This document shows, piece by piece, positions 14,580 through 26,035 of a stretch of 64,000 bases of DNA. The first letter of the stretch is position 1. Each line of letters begins with the position of its first letter. The notes under the pieces were generated by a model. It did not search any database. It worked only from the letters and a program-made list of their open reading frames with translations, and was not told where the DNA came from. The stretch is from Eonycteris spelaea. Its lineage: Eukaryota > Chordata > Mammalia > Chiroptera > Pteropodidae. The position numbers and the translations under genes are program-made. The stretch spans positions 5,952,001-6,016,000 of the forward strand of contig PUFA01000081.1 of the NCBI GenBank assembly GCA_003508835.1. Reading direction: 5' to 3'.

Positions 14580-14765
14580 CCTTTCCTTGTAGGAACCCGT
14601 TAAACCTTCACAGTAACTCCATGAGGCAGATTGATTCTTATTATCCTCGTGACACAGATGATTAAAGTGAGACCCTGCAAGTCCACTCCCTTGCCTAAGT
14701 TCAACAAGAGAAAGGCACAAAAATTGAGACTGAACCCCTGACCATCTGACCCCAAAGCCTGGACC
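14580..14765 (-). repeat. MIR SINE fragment
   Basis: 'ttcacagtaactccatgagg' is followed by 'cgtgacacagatgattaaag' and 'cttgcctaagttcaac', a MIR in complement. Confidence 0.65.
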
Positions 14766-16445
14766 TCTTAACATAAAAAGCTGCCTGCTCTTCACCTCTC
14801 TTCCTGCTTCCAGCGTAGGCTAGCATTTCAAATGCTCTGGAAGCCCTTTTGCATCCAGTGCCCTCTATTTTTATTTGGTCATATGATCCTTCTCTCCTGC
14901 AGCCATACACCCTTTTGTAACCTCTCACAGAACAGGGATTCTGCGGAACAAGATTCAGGCAACCTTAATCCAGGCCAGTTTTCTCATTTTACAGAGGAGC
15001 AATTTAGGATGAGTGAGGAAATGAGTTAGTTGCCTCTAGCTGCCCAGATAATAAATGTCAGAGTTGGCACTGTAGGGCCAGCCCCACCTCCTCCCTGCAG
15101 GCCAGTGCCGTGCTGTGCTATACTGTCTGACATCACTATTTCTAAACCAAACCCTGAACCAGCAGCTCAGCGCTCCTGGCCAAGCATCAGGACTAATCCC
15201 CTTGTAGGATGACTATTAAATGAGCCACTCAATAGAAAAACAATAATGCTCAAGCGTGCAGGGTGCTTGGGCACTTACAAAATACTTTCACACAGCTCTT
15301 CTGTGTCCAGGCTCACTGCCTCTGGGTCTATTTAAAACAATCCAACGATGAAGCCTTATTCATAAGTTGTGTACCTCCCAAAGTGACCTTTGGATCACTC
15401 AAATATTAAGTGTGAAAGGATCACTGTATTTCAACTAGTAGAATCCAAGTTGTCAAGAACAAGAGGCGGATGTTTGCAAGGTTTCATACACCAGTGGGTT
15501 TAGGGAGCAAAGTTCTGCCCGTGAATGAAAGTTCCCAGCTTAGGATAATGAGTTGGTGTGAACATCATCTTGTTTTTCAATTTTAACATGAATCTAATAC
15601 TGAACAGTCACAAATGTCAACATGCTTCCCTTCAAATAAGTGCAACATGGTTCTTACTCTTCAAGGCTGTGAACGTGTGTTAGAATGAAGAGAGCTGACA
15701 TGTCCCAAAGAGCATACTCAGATTTTGACACCTTCCCCATCAAACCTTTTTGTACTGTTTTGCCCTTGCACATTCTCTTCTGTCTGCCAGGAATCCCCCC
15801 CTCTCTTTTTCTGCTAGCTCATTTTACATAGCCCTGACCCAGAGTCATGTCCTCTAAGAAGACTCCTTGGATTTCCCATGTAGGTTTATTGACACCTTAC
15901 TCTGTGTTCCTAAAGTCTGTGTGAAAATAAAAGCAACTACCATTATTAGTGCCTAATGCAGTCAAGCACTTTACATAGATTATCTCTGTACCTATATCAC
16001 AGGTAAGAAAACTGAGGCTCAGTTAGTCAAACTCAATGTGACTGTTAAGTTTTGAAGTTGGGTTTAGAATCCATGTCTCTCAAGCTCCAAAGTCCATGTC
16101 TTTCCACTATACAACAGACAACTTCTTGCCTCAAACCTACCCCTTTCAGGAGCATAAGTATGTTTTTCACTCTGTATCTCCCCCTAGACTGTAACTTCCT
16201 CTGGGGCACACCTGAGTCTTATAATGTATCCCTATACTTGGCACATAGTATAGATGCTAAAGACATAACTAAATGAATCAATAGATTGTTAAATGAGGAG
16301 CTTATCTTTTTATCTTACCAATTGACGGAGCCTTGCTTTTGACAAAATCATAATACATGTATGCACCTATGCCAAGTCATCCACACAGCACCAAACTCCT
16401 AATGGAAGTCAAAAATTTCTTAGCCAGAATATCTATCTACTAACC

Positions 16446-16600
16446 CACTGCTCCTCCGATTTTAATGTAATACAAGTCTTCTGAATTTTGTTGAGTGCAA
16501 ATTCTGATTTAAGAGGGCTGGGTGGGGCCCGAGGGTCTACATTTCTGGCAAGCTTTCAATAATGCTGTTCATCTGAAGACCCCACTTGAGAGCCATTTGG
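16446..16600. repeat. hAT-Charlie fossil (MER5A-like)
   Basis: Central words 'gggctgggtggggcccgagg' and 'tctacatttctggcaagc' and the right end 'cttgagagccatt' match the MER5 layout. The left end is degraded. Confidence 0.65.
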
Positions 16601-17234
16601 GTCTAAACATAGCAGCAGAAGCAGCCATTGCTCTTTTGTTACCTTTGGCTGGTAACAAGTAATAAAACCTGACTTGTGCATTGGTCTCCTTCCAAAGGAT
16701 GACCAGCTTCGAATAGTCCATATTTTCCATGTTTTAGCAAGATATTTAAGTTATGCTTTGAGCTATAAACATTTGGCAGCATCAACATTTGTTCGCACTT
16801 TGGTTTAATCACACCCTATCAATAAATTACAAGTAAATGAAGGAGAGGAGACACTCGCTGAAGGATTCCATTCCAGTGACAAGTGGATCAGGGGAGTAGG
16901 TAGGGTGGGGAAAGAACAGATGATCCCTCACAGCAGCCTTAATATCTGGCGACAGCTTGAGAGCCTGAGAATGAGCCCCCATTGCATTTTTGGGGGAAGG
17001 ACTACCCTTCCACACTTGCTTGCCCTCTGGCCACTTTTTCAGCTGATCATCTGGTAAACAGTAAATGGCGGTTAGCAGCAGCGCTCTGGTAAATAGTTAA
17101 TGATGGCTTATTCATCTCAAGCCCTTCGAACCCCACACAATCCCTTTGCTAGCATGCCAAGATTTTCAGAGGCCAAGCATCCCCAGTCTAAGACATTTAG
17201 AAGGAAAACACCCTCTTTTCTGCTCCTTTTCCAG

Positions 17235-17323
17235 ATGTCCCTGGGCCAGCAGCAGTCAGCAAGAGGTGTGCCTTGTTTGAGATGCAAGGGGACGTGTTCG
17301 GGCTTCGAGCCACATTCGTGGAG
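17235..17323 (+). CDS. LMCD1: LMCD1 coding exon 2 (N-terminal Cys-rich motif, first half)
   Basis: The exon follows a pyrimidine-rich tract ending in CAG at 17234 and stops at 17323 before the donor GTAACA. It reads [20 protein letters not shown] and continues to GFEPHSW plus two bases of an Arg codon. It holds the first cysteines (C-x2-C-x3-C) of the N-terminal Cys-rich part of LMCD1. The first codon is an ATG. In human this Met is internal (about residue 15) because exon 1 supplies the upstream residues, so it is placed here as exon start and possible alternative start. The reading frame runs into a TAA just past the donor, as expected for an intron. Confidence 0.93.
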
Positions 17324-20165
17324 GTAACAGAGTTTGTCAGGGGAGGCTCTGCCTGCTTTTACTTCTTAGTTGTCCTTTCAAGGAACCTTGGTTATTCTCT
17401 CCTGGGACTGCTTGGGACGTACATCGTGGAAAGGGGTGGCTCTGGAACAAAAGCACTCTTGCTTGGTCTAACTCAGAAATGCCAGAAAAGCCCTTGGGAG
17501 CCGAGATGAAGGAGGAGGTTAGCACTCCATAAACCATTTCAAGGTGGAGGCTGCCAGGCTCAGCCCAGCAAGAACTGCACTGAGACAGTGTGGACAGTTG
17601 TTAGTTGCTGCTGGGTCCACTCTGGGTAGAACTGGCTGTCCTGGGATTTGGTGCATGGAGTCGCTTTCCTCCCACTGCACTATCTATCATGCCCATTGGT
17701 GAGTTTTGACCTGCAAGTCATTGTGCTCATAGTACTTAAAAACCAGGACCCAGTATTCATGTCCATGCGGGAGGGTCGTAAGATCCAAGTGGATTTTTTT
17801 TTTTTATTGAGGTCTCTGAAAACGAGGTAGGGCTGCCACACTTCACAACTCCCAGCACTATTCACATCAGCTTCTATGGGGATGGCACCCCAAGAGTTGT
17901 GCAGGCCTATGAGAGAGAAGCTAAGCTCTATAAGCCATGATAGCAAAGAAGAAGCTTTTTCCTCACTGCCAGAGCATTGCCTTGGGCACTCAGTAGAAGA
18001 GCAAAACTTGAAAGGTGTTTGTCTCAGAAATGTTGACTTCTACTGTGACATGGCAGTTAAAAAAATATTTATTGAACTGAGCAAAATATTTTGTTTTTAA
18101 AAGTTGAAATAACCCCAAACAGTAGGCATTAGTAGCTCCATTTTGCAGATCAGAAAACTGAGAATGGGTAATGAGGAGATGGCTACTAACTGGCAGGATT
18201 CAAACTCAGATCTGTAAGAAACCCATCCCATGCCTGCAACCATTCTGAAATACTGTGTGCCATGAGCTTTCAAAGCACAAGGCTATCTCTTGACTCCATT
18301 CCCTGACAGTCCTCACCTCAGAGGTGCTCACTTGGTCTTCTGGATGCAAGGAACTTCAAGGTCATCCGTCCTGACTCCTGCCCCCTCCACAAATTTGTCC
18401 CATGGTTAAAACACACCTAAGAGGAGAACCCTCACCTGCACCCCACCCCCACAGTGTATCTGTTTTGGCCACTTGACCTCTTTCTGGCCTAGAGAGAGTC
18501 AGCTTCCCTGTCATGTCACCCCATTGGTCCTAAAGCCACATCAGGGTGTCGTAGAACAATGTTGGCTCCTCATCAGTTTAGGATCCTTAAGACAGCTTAG
18601 GAGGCCTCCTTTTAGAGTTCCTGGGACAGGGGATTAATGTTCCCTAAATGCCTACACCAAGTCAGTTTAATAATGTTTCCCTCACAAATCACGATCCCAT
18701 GCTTCCTATTGCCTGACATCTGAGAATGGTCATTTAATATATTTTGTCTGGTTTTCTAGTTGTTTATGGGAAGAGGGCAATTCTGGACCCTGTTCCTCAT
18801 GGCTCAGCTTGTTTTAATCCCTACATTTCCTCATCATCCTTCAAATTATTTGAACATCAAGTGAATTTATCCTTGAGAAATATAGATTGCAGCTTATAGA
18901 TTCTACATATCAAATGTCATCATTGATTTGAACAACCTTAACAGGGACCTGAATTCAAGCCATATTGAAGCAGTGAGGTCCCAGACCCTTAGGGAGGAAA
19001 CCATGTCAAACCATTTTTATGCTCCAGTTCTCATGCTTTCAATAGTTTAAATAAATGATCAAAGTGGCAGCCAGCCTGGTTTTGTGGGAAAGGCCCTCAA
19101 TAATCACAGGACAAATTCTCTCGCTGACTCTACTTGAACAAGACACTTCCCTTCTCTAAGTTTCCAACTTCCCATATGAAAAATAGAAACATTGGAGCTG
19201 ATGTGCTCTAGAATCCCTTTCCAGCTTTACCATAGTTTTCCATAGTTTCAGGCAAATCATTTGCAATCAAATGAATGATTCATATGGTTAGCAGAATTCG
19301 AATGGAATTAGTATTAATAGCATAGAATAGTAGAATTACTTAGAGAAGAGGATACAAGAGCAAACTTTCAAAACAAACATGTCATAAAATCATAAGGGGG
19401 AGTTCCCTCAGCAGCCTCTACCATCCCACTTTCCAAATGGCCATGCCAGGCTTCCTGAGCATCTGGTCAACTTCACAGGATGCAGAATTTCCCTTCAGGG
19501 CAAAGGAAGACACACCTTCAGCACTCTAGGCATTTCAGAACTCAACATAAGATCCTTCCTTGCAGATAAAGATTGTTTTAAATATTATTGTTATTCTAAT
19601 TAGCTTTACTTTTTCAATGTACACTGACCTCAGTGGGGAAAAAAAAACCCTCTGATTTGAGGAAAACACGACATAATATGAAAAATGGAAGAGAGACCAC
19701 GGGCTCTTCAAATTACAAAATTTTGCATTCTTCAGGTGTTGCTGCTGATAGACTCTTCAATATTCTCATGGTGGCACCCCTCCTCATGAGGTCTTACCTC
19801 CAGGTCAGCTTTAGCAGCTGCCCCCAAAATTACAATGTTAATTCTGCCTCTTCTCACCAGGCCAGGAGATCCTTATAAATAATTCTGCAATAATATAATA
19901 GCTAGGCTACCTGTGTTTTTCCAGGAACAATGTAGGGAAAGTCAACCCAAGTTGCTTAAATTCCTGAAAGGGACCAACTAGTAATTTGGAATGCATCAGA
20001 ATCACCTCAGGAACAGCATCATAAGTCCCATACCGGTATCTGGGATTTGTCCTATCTGGGATAAGTCCCATCCCTACTCTGGATGCAGGAATCGACTAGC
20101 TGGACCATGGTGGATGTCCAAGTTTACCAATCTCCAGGTGATTTGGATGCATAACAGAGTTTAAA

Positions 20166-20404
20166 AACTTATCAACTAGACCACTTTCTGTAAAGGGCCA
20201 GATAGTAAACATTTTAGGCTTTGCAGGCCATATGGTCTCTGTCACACCTGTTCACCTTGGCCTTTGTAGCATGAAAGCATTAATTTATTAAGGATATGGA
20301 AATTCAATTTTTTTTTTTACCATTTAAAAATGTAAAAACTATTCATAGTTCACAGCCACAGAAAAATAGGATTTAGCCTACGGGCCATGGTTTGCTAAAC
20401 CCTG
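20166..20404 (+). repeat. hAT-type fossil, 'cagatagtaaa' family, copy 1
   Basis: Recognised by 'ctgtaaagggccagatagta' at the left and 'gggccatggtttgctaaacc' at the right. This is a short non-autonomous element common in mammalian genomes. I believe it is hAT-Charlie but do not assign a subfamily name. Three more copies occur in this window. Confidence 0.75.
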
Positions 20405-21435
20405 ATATAGACCAAACATCTCAATTTACACATAGGAAACTGACCATGGACGTCAGTGTCCAGACTTCGATTAAATGCCACAGCTGTGTCTTTTCCAAAC
20501 TTCTAGGTTGCCTATGACAGATTGCAGAAATGGTTTTTAACACCACTGAGGACCTTTCTAGTGTATCTGTGTCCTATAATCCAGGTACCAGGAAAGAGTA
20601 GGGTGAACTTCTATAAAGCAATGTGCTTGGCAACATGAAAAGCATGAATAAAGGACAAATAATGTTGACACAATCTCAAAGGACATCTCATATTCATCAA
20701 TATTTCCATTTCAAAGTGTTTGTATCCCCAGCATCGCTAATAGTATCCTAAGAATCTACATTAACAAAGAAAGCAGAGGACAGCTTCCTCGCCCATGTAT
20801 GGAAGGTATTGGGGAGGTCAGAGGACCCACAGGACACTGGGCTTTCCTTTGCCTCCTTCCTCTTCCTCTTCCTTCTACTTCCTGCTGTCACTCTCACATT
20901 AAACCAATGGTGCTATCACCTGTCTTCTTAGGAAAGCAGTCTCCTCCACACCCCACAAAAGGAAGAGGCAAGATAATATTATCTATCATGAATAAAAGCA
21001 ACCAACCTCTTCTTATGAGAACAAAAAGAAAAGACCTCTCGTTTTTGCCCTGCATCACCTTTAAGATCATATCCTCTTTTGTAGTGCTAGAATTATCCTT
21101 GAGATGATCAGTTTTAACTTTTCTCAAATTGCAGCCCACTGAATGTGAATTGGTCTGCAAGCTTCTCCTCAAATGATATTGGAAATGCTGCATTCATTCC
21201 CCACTTTAAGTCACACCTCACATCAGTGCGTTAAAGAAGCAGCCTCACACTGAAGAAATGTGTTTAACCTTCTGTAACTGGTCCAGGCCAGCAGAACTAC
21301 CCCAGAGCATATACTACTCTCCTGTGGCCCAACCTGATTCTCCTTTGTATTGTTGTTTCCATCTGATTTTCACCCCCTCTCACTCAACTGCAGGCTCCTT
21401 AAGGTTGTGATGGGGCCTCTTTCTCATCATATTAG

Positions 21436-21645
21436 ACGAAGGTTTCTCAACCTTAGCACTATTGACATTTGAAACCAGATAACTCTTTGTTGTGAAGGGG
21501 ACTATCCTGTGAATTGTAGGATGTTTGGCAGTGTCCCTAACCTCTACCCTGTAGAAGCCAGTAGCACCCCATTGTGAGAATCAAATGTTTCTCCAGATAG
21601 TGCCAATCCCCTTGGGATACAGAATTGACTTTGGTTGGAAACCAA
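21436..21645 (-). repeat. MER20-like hAT-Charlie element
   Basis: In complement it carries 'ggtttctcaaccttagcact', 'gtaggatgtttggcagtgtc' and 'agccagtagcacccc', all in MER20 order. Its right end runs into a perfect 13-bp inverted repeat (21624-21652) that is not part of the element. Confidence 0.8.
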
Positions 21646-21652
21646 AGTCAAT
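21624..21652. repeat. Perfect 13-bp inverted repeat with 3-nt loop
   Basis: The left arm 21624-21636 (attgactttggtt) and right arm 21640-21652 are exact reverse complements separated by GGA. It sits at the end of the MER20-like element, whose normal end does not contain such a foldback. Confidence 0.95.
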
Positions 21653-22270
21653 GTAGACTATCAAGGCATGCCCCTGCCAGCCCCACAGTGAATATTTATG
21701 ATATATGACTTATGATATGTGAGTTTAGAAGAGCAAAGGTGGTTTCCTTTGGGCATGCCTGTCATGGAAGTGCCCATGCAACTGCAGTGGCACCTCACTT
21801 TCTTAGGCTGCCCCATCCCTACTGTATGTCTTGACAGAACTCAGTTTACCTAATAAGCTTTTAAATCAGATGCTTAGAGCATCTGGGACACAGCCCACTT
21901 ATAGTGACAGTCTTGAAAGGGAGGGGCAAATTCTCCTCTCACTTTGTGGAACTCTCTGGATTTCTAAACCATGTTGTATGACACAAAGCGGCCAAACCCT
22001 GTTGTTTCTAATTGTCAGAAAGACATGTCAGGCTTTCCAGTGAATCTGAAGCTTCCCCAGGGTGTTTTTTTCTTTTTTAGCCTCATGACCAAGCCTTGCC
22101 AGTGAGCACCATCCCTCCAGACCAAGGGATTCTCTAAGCTTTCCCTTGAGCCCTGTCCACCAGTTTCTTGAAAATTTCGGCTGTATTCTAACTTCAGAAC
22201 GAGTGCTCCAGAGTTTAAAAGAAGCTGCAAGGCTCATGAATCTTAGGAGACAGTTTTAATAATCATTGAG

Positions 22271-22485
22271 CAGGGGTCCACAACTTTTTTTAATAAAGGG
22301 CCAGACAGTAGATATTCTAGGCTTTGAGGACAAAATGGTCTGTATTGCAGTTACTCAGATCTGCCATTGTAGCCTCAAAGCAGCCAGAGATGATATGTAA
22401 GTGAATGGCTGCGGTCCTGTTTCAAGAAAACTTTATTTATAGTTTGTGGGCCAGGCTCAGCCCACAGACCATGAAGGCTTCTGCT
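22271..22485 (+). repeat. hAT-type fossil, 'cagatagtaaa' family, copy 2
   Basis: It starts 'caggggtccacaactttt', continues with 'aaagggccagacagtagat' and contains 'aaaactttatttatag' near the right end. It ends about 300 bases before LMCD1 exon 3. The right end is degraded. Confidence 0.75.
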
Positions 22486-22791
22486 TTAGAGCATCTCTAA
22501 TGAATAAAGCAGGCTTTGTCACCATAGCTGTCATGAGGAAAACCTGCTGCTCTTTTTCCAGCAAAAATCCTACTCCATATTCCCCACAGGTAGACAGACT
22601 GATAAAAAGACTGGAGTCTCCCAAATGCAGTCTCAATCCCAAAAGCCCTTTGGTCTCAGGTTACCCTTTGCCTGCTGCTAACCTTCCCAAATTACTAAAG
22701 TTTAAACTTTGAGCTTTCTTTCAAAAGGGAAGATGGTGCCTCTCTCTTCTAGAGGTTGATCTCACTTGTCCCCATCTCTCCCATGCCCCAG

Positions 22792-23046
22792 GAAAATATG
22801 CAAGTCATGCAAATGCAGCCAAGAGGACCACTACCTGAGCTCCGACTTGGAGATGATCGGAAAATTGGCCGCTTGCTGATGGACTCCAAGTATTCCACCC
22901 TGACAGCCCGGGTGAAAGGTGGGGACGGCATCCGGATTTACAAGAGGAACCGGATGATCATGACCAATCCCATTGCCACTGGGAAAGATCCCACCTTTGA
23001 CACCATCACCTATGAGTGGGCTCCCCCTGGAGTCACCCAGAAACTG
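22792..23046 (+). CDS. LMCD1: LMCD1 coding exon 3 with an apparent 1-base deletion (frameshift)
   Basis: The acceptor CCCCAG ends at 22791 and the donor GTAAGA starts at 23047. The first base completes the Arg codon begun in exon 2, then 22793-22852 read [20 protein letters not shown], the second half of the Cys-rich motif. From 22852 a different frame gives [14 protein letters not shown] and continues to PPGVTQKL, the start of the PET region, leaving exon 3 in phase 0. The two frames share base 22852, so one base is missing. The exon is 255 nt where 256 keeps the frame. Read literally, the upstream frame ends at TGA 22877-22879. Both sides are clearly LMCD1, and both splice sites are good. 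Either the assembly lost one G, or this allele is broken. Confidence 0.92.
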
Positions 23047-23649
23047 GTAAGACAGCTTCCTCCAACGAAGTGGTTGTTTTTCTGCCCTTGTAAATGTTAG
23101 CCATGCTGGGTTTCTGAATTTCAAAGACAAGGTAAGAAGAAGGCAAGGTTGCAGAAATAGTAGGAATGACTATAGTTTCATTTTTGCTTGTACCCCACAA
23201 TGTGATCTTGTACTGAAGACTGTCTGGGCCTCAGTTTTTCTCATCCATAAAATGAGTAGAGTTGTTCATATGAACTCTTAAGGCCCCTTCCAACTCCAGT
23301 ACAGAGTCACTCACAGTTCCCTTTGGGCTCCTCATTTCCGAACAGAGGATGGTTTATCATCCAGAATGCTCCAACTGCTTGTCTTTATCTATGAGATGTT
23401 CATTTCCCCTCAAAGTGGCCTGGGATGTGCCATTTGCAAGCATCTAGGAGAACAGAGAAACAATCCTTGCTTCTCCCTAACAGCTGCAGTCTCTTGGTCT
23501 CAAAAGGGAGAACCAGACTAGCTTTCACAACTGTGGGGATGAGGTACCGAGAGAAGGCTTTGGCAAATGGTTGAGAGACCCTGAGGAAGGTAGAAAGGAT
23601 AAAGCCCACAGAGAACAGGTGATTTGCACAAGGTCATACCCTGGCTGCC

Positions 23650-23950
23650 CCCTGGAATCTCCTGGGGACCCTAAAAAAGCCCCTATGGCCTTACCCAGAC
23701 CATTAAATCAGAAGCTCTAGATTGTAGGATCAGGATCACCAGATATGAGTATTTAATAATGCCCCAAGTAATGCCACAGGCAGCCACGTTCAAGATCTAG
23801 TAGACTAGATAGGTGCTCCTTAAATTTCAACAAGCATATAAATCAGCAGTTGCAGAAATGTATCTAGTAGGACTGGGCAGGTCCTAAGAGTCTGCATTCC
23901 TAACAAGCTCCCAGGTGATGCTGATGCTGCTGGCCCCCAGGCCACACCTC
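23650..23950. repeat. Two adjacent MER5A-like fossils
   Basis: The first (about 23650-23795) is recognised by 'tggaatctcctggggacc' and 'accattaaatcagaagctct'. The second (about 23815-23950) is recognised by 'gtctgcattcctaacaagct' and 'cccaggtgatgctgatgctg'. They lie directly next to a MER1-like element. Confidence 0.65.
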
Positions 23951-23967
23951 AAGTCCCTAACATTTAG

Positions 23968-24185
23968 CAGTCCCTAACATTTTTGGCACCAGGGACCAGT
24001 ACTCCTCTGAGAACTAATGCCTGATGATTTGAGGTGGAGCCAGGAGGTGATGCTAGCTCTGGGGAGCAGCTACAAATACAGATAAGCTTTGCTCACTTGC
24101 CTGCTGCTGACCTCCTGCTGTGCGGCCTGGTTCCTAACAGGCCACAGACCGGTACCGATCTGCAGCCTGGCAGTGGGGACCTCTG
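23968..24185 (-). repeat. MER1-like hAT-Charlie element, internally deleted
   Basis: The complement of a MER1 end is clear: 'taacatttttggcaccaggg' at the left, 'ctcctgctgtgcggcctgg' and 'ggccacagaccggtaccg' at the right. The central part of a full MER1 is missing, leaving about 218 bases. Confidence 0.75.
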
Positions 24186-24369
24186 GTCTAGATGATTCCT
24201 ACAAGTAAATGAGCTAAAAGAGGGCCTACAATTTTATAGATGTAAGCTTGACATTTAATTAAATCTCTCTGAGAGAAAGCAGAGCCTTTGGAGTCCTGTG
24301 TGGTCCCATGTCCACAGGCTCCTCCACAGCTCCTGCTTAATACCTTACAGTGTACCGGCCTTCCTCCTT

Positions 24370-24745
24370 ACTGCTCTGGAACACCCTAAGCTTTCCTCCT
24401 CCTCAGGGACCTTGTGCTTTCTGTTCTCTTACTTGAAACATCTTTCTCTGCTTTTGCATGGCTGAATTCTTCTACAGTCAGGTCTCCAACTATCCAAACT
24501 GGTAGTAGATGCCACCCATCCTCCTACTTTATTTCTCTCAGTTCACCATTGGCTTCTTTAGAAGCTTTTAGAAGCAAGCTACAATCGCCTCACGTATATA
24601 TCTGCTTAGTTGTCCTCTCTCTCCCACACTGGAGTGAAATGAGGTCCATGAGGGCAGACATCATGCTGTCCTTTGCATCGTCCTCTCCAGCACCTTCCAC
24701 CGTACAGGGCACATAGGACGCTTGATGAGTACATGTGCTATGTCA
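24370..24745 (+). repeat. L2 LINE 3' fragment
   Basis: 'cagggaccttgtgctttctg' is followed by 'tttgcatggctgaattcttc', 'tgaggtccatgagggcagac' and 'cttgatgagtaca', the L2 3' order on the + strand. Confidence 0.75.
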
Positions 24746-25797
24746 CTCTCCTGGTCAGTGACATTCCACATATGGTCTGTGGAATGGCACCACTTTGCAA
24801 AATCCTTGCAACTGGTTCACAATGACAAGTATAGAAACTGAGAATAAATGTTAGGAAAATCTGTGGCAGTTGACATCCAAGCATGTGATCAGAGAACTCC
24901 TCTCATCGAATAGAATTCCCTTGTGTCCAGACTCACGCGGAAATCTCACGTGGCATGTGTTCCATTATCATCACATGCAGTGAGCGCACGAATCACTGCA
25001 AGAGGTGGACAAACTAACCGAACAAACCTGATTCTTTACCATAGAGAGTTTGAGCAGCACAGTTCTAATCTATAGCTTAAGAAGTGGGGCTGGGGAATCC
25101 CTTCTAAATAAAGTAAATAAAGGCGAAGATTTATTTTTTAAAGTTGTCCTTTTTGAGAAGCGCATTAAAAAAAAAAAAAGTTCAGCATTCATAAGCTCAG
25201 CCTCCCTGTGAGGTAGGAATCATTTTACATGTAAGGAAACACAGAATGCTTAATTGGCTTTTACCAGCTTGAGGGGCTAGGCAGGGGCAGGTCCTGAGCC
25301 ACAGAGGGTGACACTGAACAACAGCAGAGCTGGGATATGCTGGCTGGTTCCAAACATGGTCTGCCTCCAGCACCCAGGTCTGGGTAAGCCATCAAATGGG
25401 TCTCCAAGATGTCTGTGGAAACTAAAGCAAGCAGCTCATAAAAGAGCCGTATGTGGGCGTCAGGATCTGGCTGGTGAAAACCCCAAATGCTTGGGCCCCA
25501 GACTAATCAGAGGACGGCATCGTCAGGCTATGATTAATGCTGGCTCATAAAACCACATGGTATAAAGGCCCCTCTGTCTGCTCCGCATCTGGCCTGCCAA
25601 GCAAGTCACATTTCTGAGATTGGACAAGTTTCCCTTCCTACTCACCTTCTCGACTTTTTTTTTTTAAATTACCAAGTAATCAGGATTGATTCTACTTTAG
25701 AAATGGGACTTAATCTTGCTATTTGTTATCCTTCTCAACCAGAATGAAACCCAGAGAAATTCTTAAGTCTTTAAAAAACGGTCACAATAAAGCTAAT

Positions 25798-26035
25798 TGC
25801 TAATATTTATTGAGTAGTACTTCCTACATGCCAGGCATTATGCTAGGAGCTATACATGCACAATCTCATCTAATTTTTCAACTGTTAGGAATGTACTATT
25901 ATTACCCTCATCTACAGAAAGGAAAACTGAGGCTTAGAGAGGTAATGCAGCTAGCCAGATGTCCCATAGCTGATTTAAATAGCAGAGACAGGTCTTGAAG
26001 TCAGGCCTCCCTGACTCCAAAGCTTGGGCTGTTCC
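25798..26035 (-). repeat. MIR SINE, nearly full length
   Basis: The most complete MIR here. In complement it reads 'tgccaggcattatgctagga', 'tctcatctaatttttcaact', 'ggaaaactgaggcttagaga' and then the box-containing head near 25990. Confidence 0.8.

Larger units (their letters stand above)
1..17234 (+). other. LMCD1: LMCD1 intron 1 (3' part) or upstream flank
   Basis: No coding exon was recognised here. I looked for the short exon 1 peptide and for a CpG-rich promoter and saw neither. Minor repeats not listed separately: MIR-like pieces at about 10580-10690 (+), 12255-12440 (+), 14975-15080 (-) and 15940-16105 (-), and an L2-like 3' end at about 16110-16275. Short CA tracts lie near 5823, 6444 and 8810, and a T4A-type run at 11592-11612. 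The stretches 5580-7750, 8000-9550, 12900-14100 and 16650-17234 have no repeat I recognise and are candidates for conserved regulatory DNA. A perfect 11-bp tandem repeat lies at 7930-7951. Confidence 0.8.
17324..22791 (+). other. LMCD1: LMCD1 intron 2
   Basis: 5468 bases between donor GTAACA and acceptor CCCCAG. Minor repeats: a MIR-like piece (-) at about 18110-18215 with the typical 'gaaaactgag' word, and a MIR-like piece (+) at about 19060-19260. A hAT-like (MER5-type) fragment spans about 19985-20160. Stretches 17330-18100, 18220-19050, 19270-19980 and 20410-21430 show nothing I can name. A MER20-like element and two larger hAT fossils are listed separately. Confidence 0.85.

Noticed and set aside
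22756..23100. Single open frame starting MISLVPISP as an alternative LMCD1 N-terminus
   Set aside because: Its first part is intron plus the shifted frame of exon 3; the conserved KICKSCKC reading is in the other frame, so this is a by-product of the missing base.
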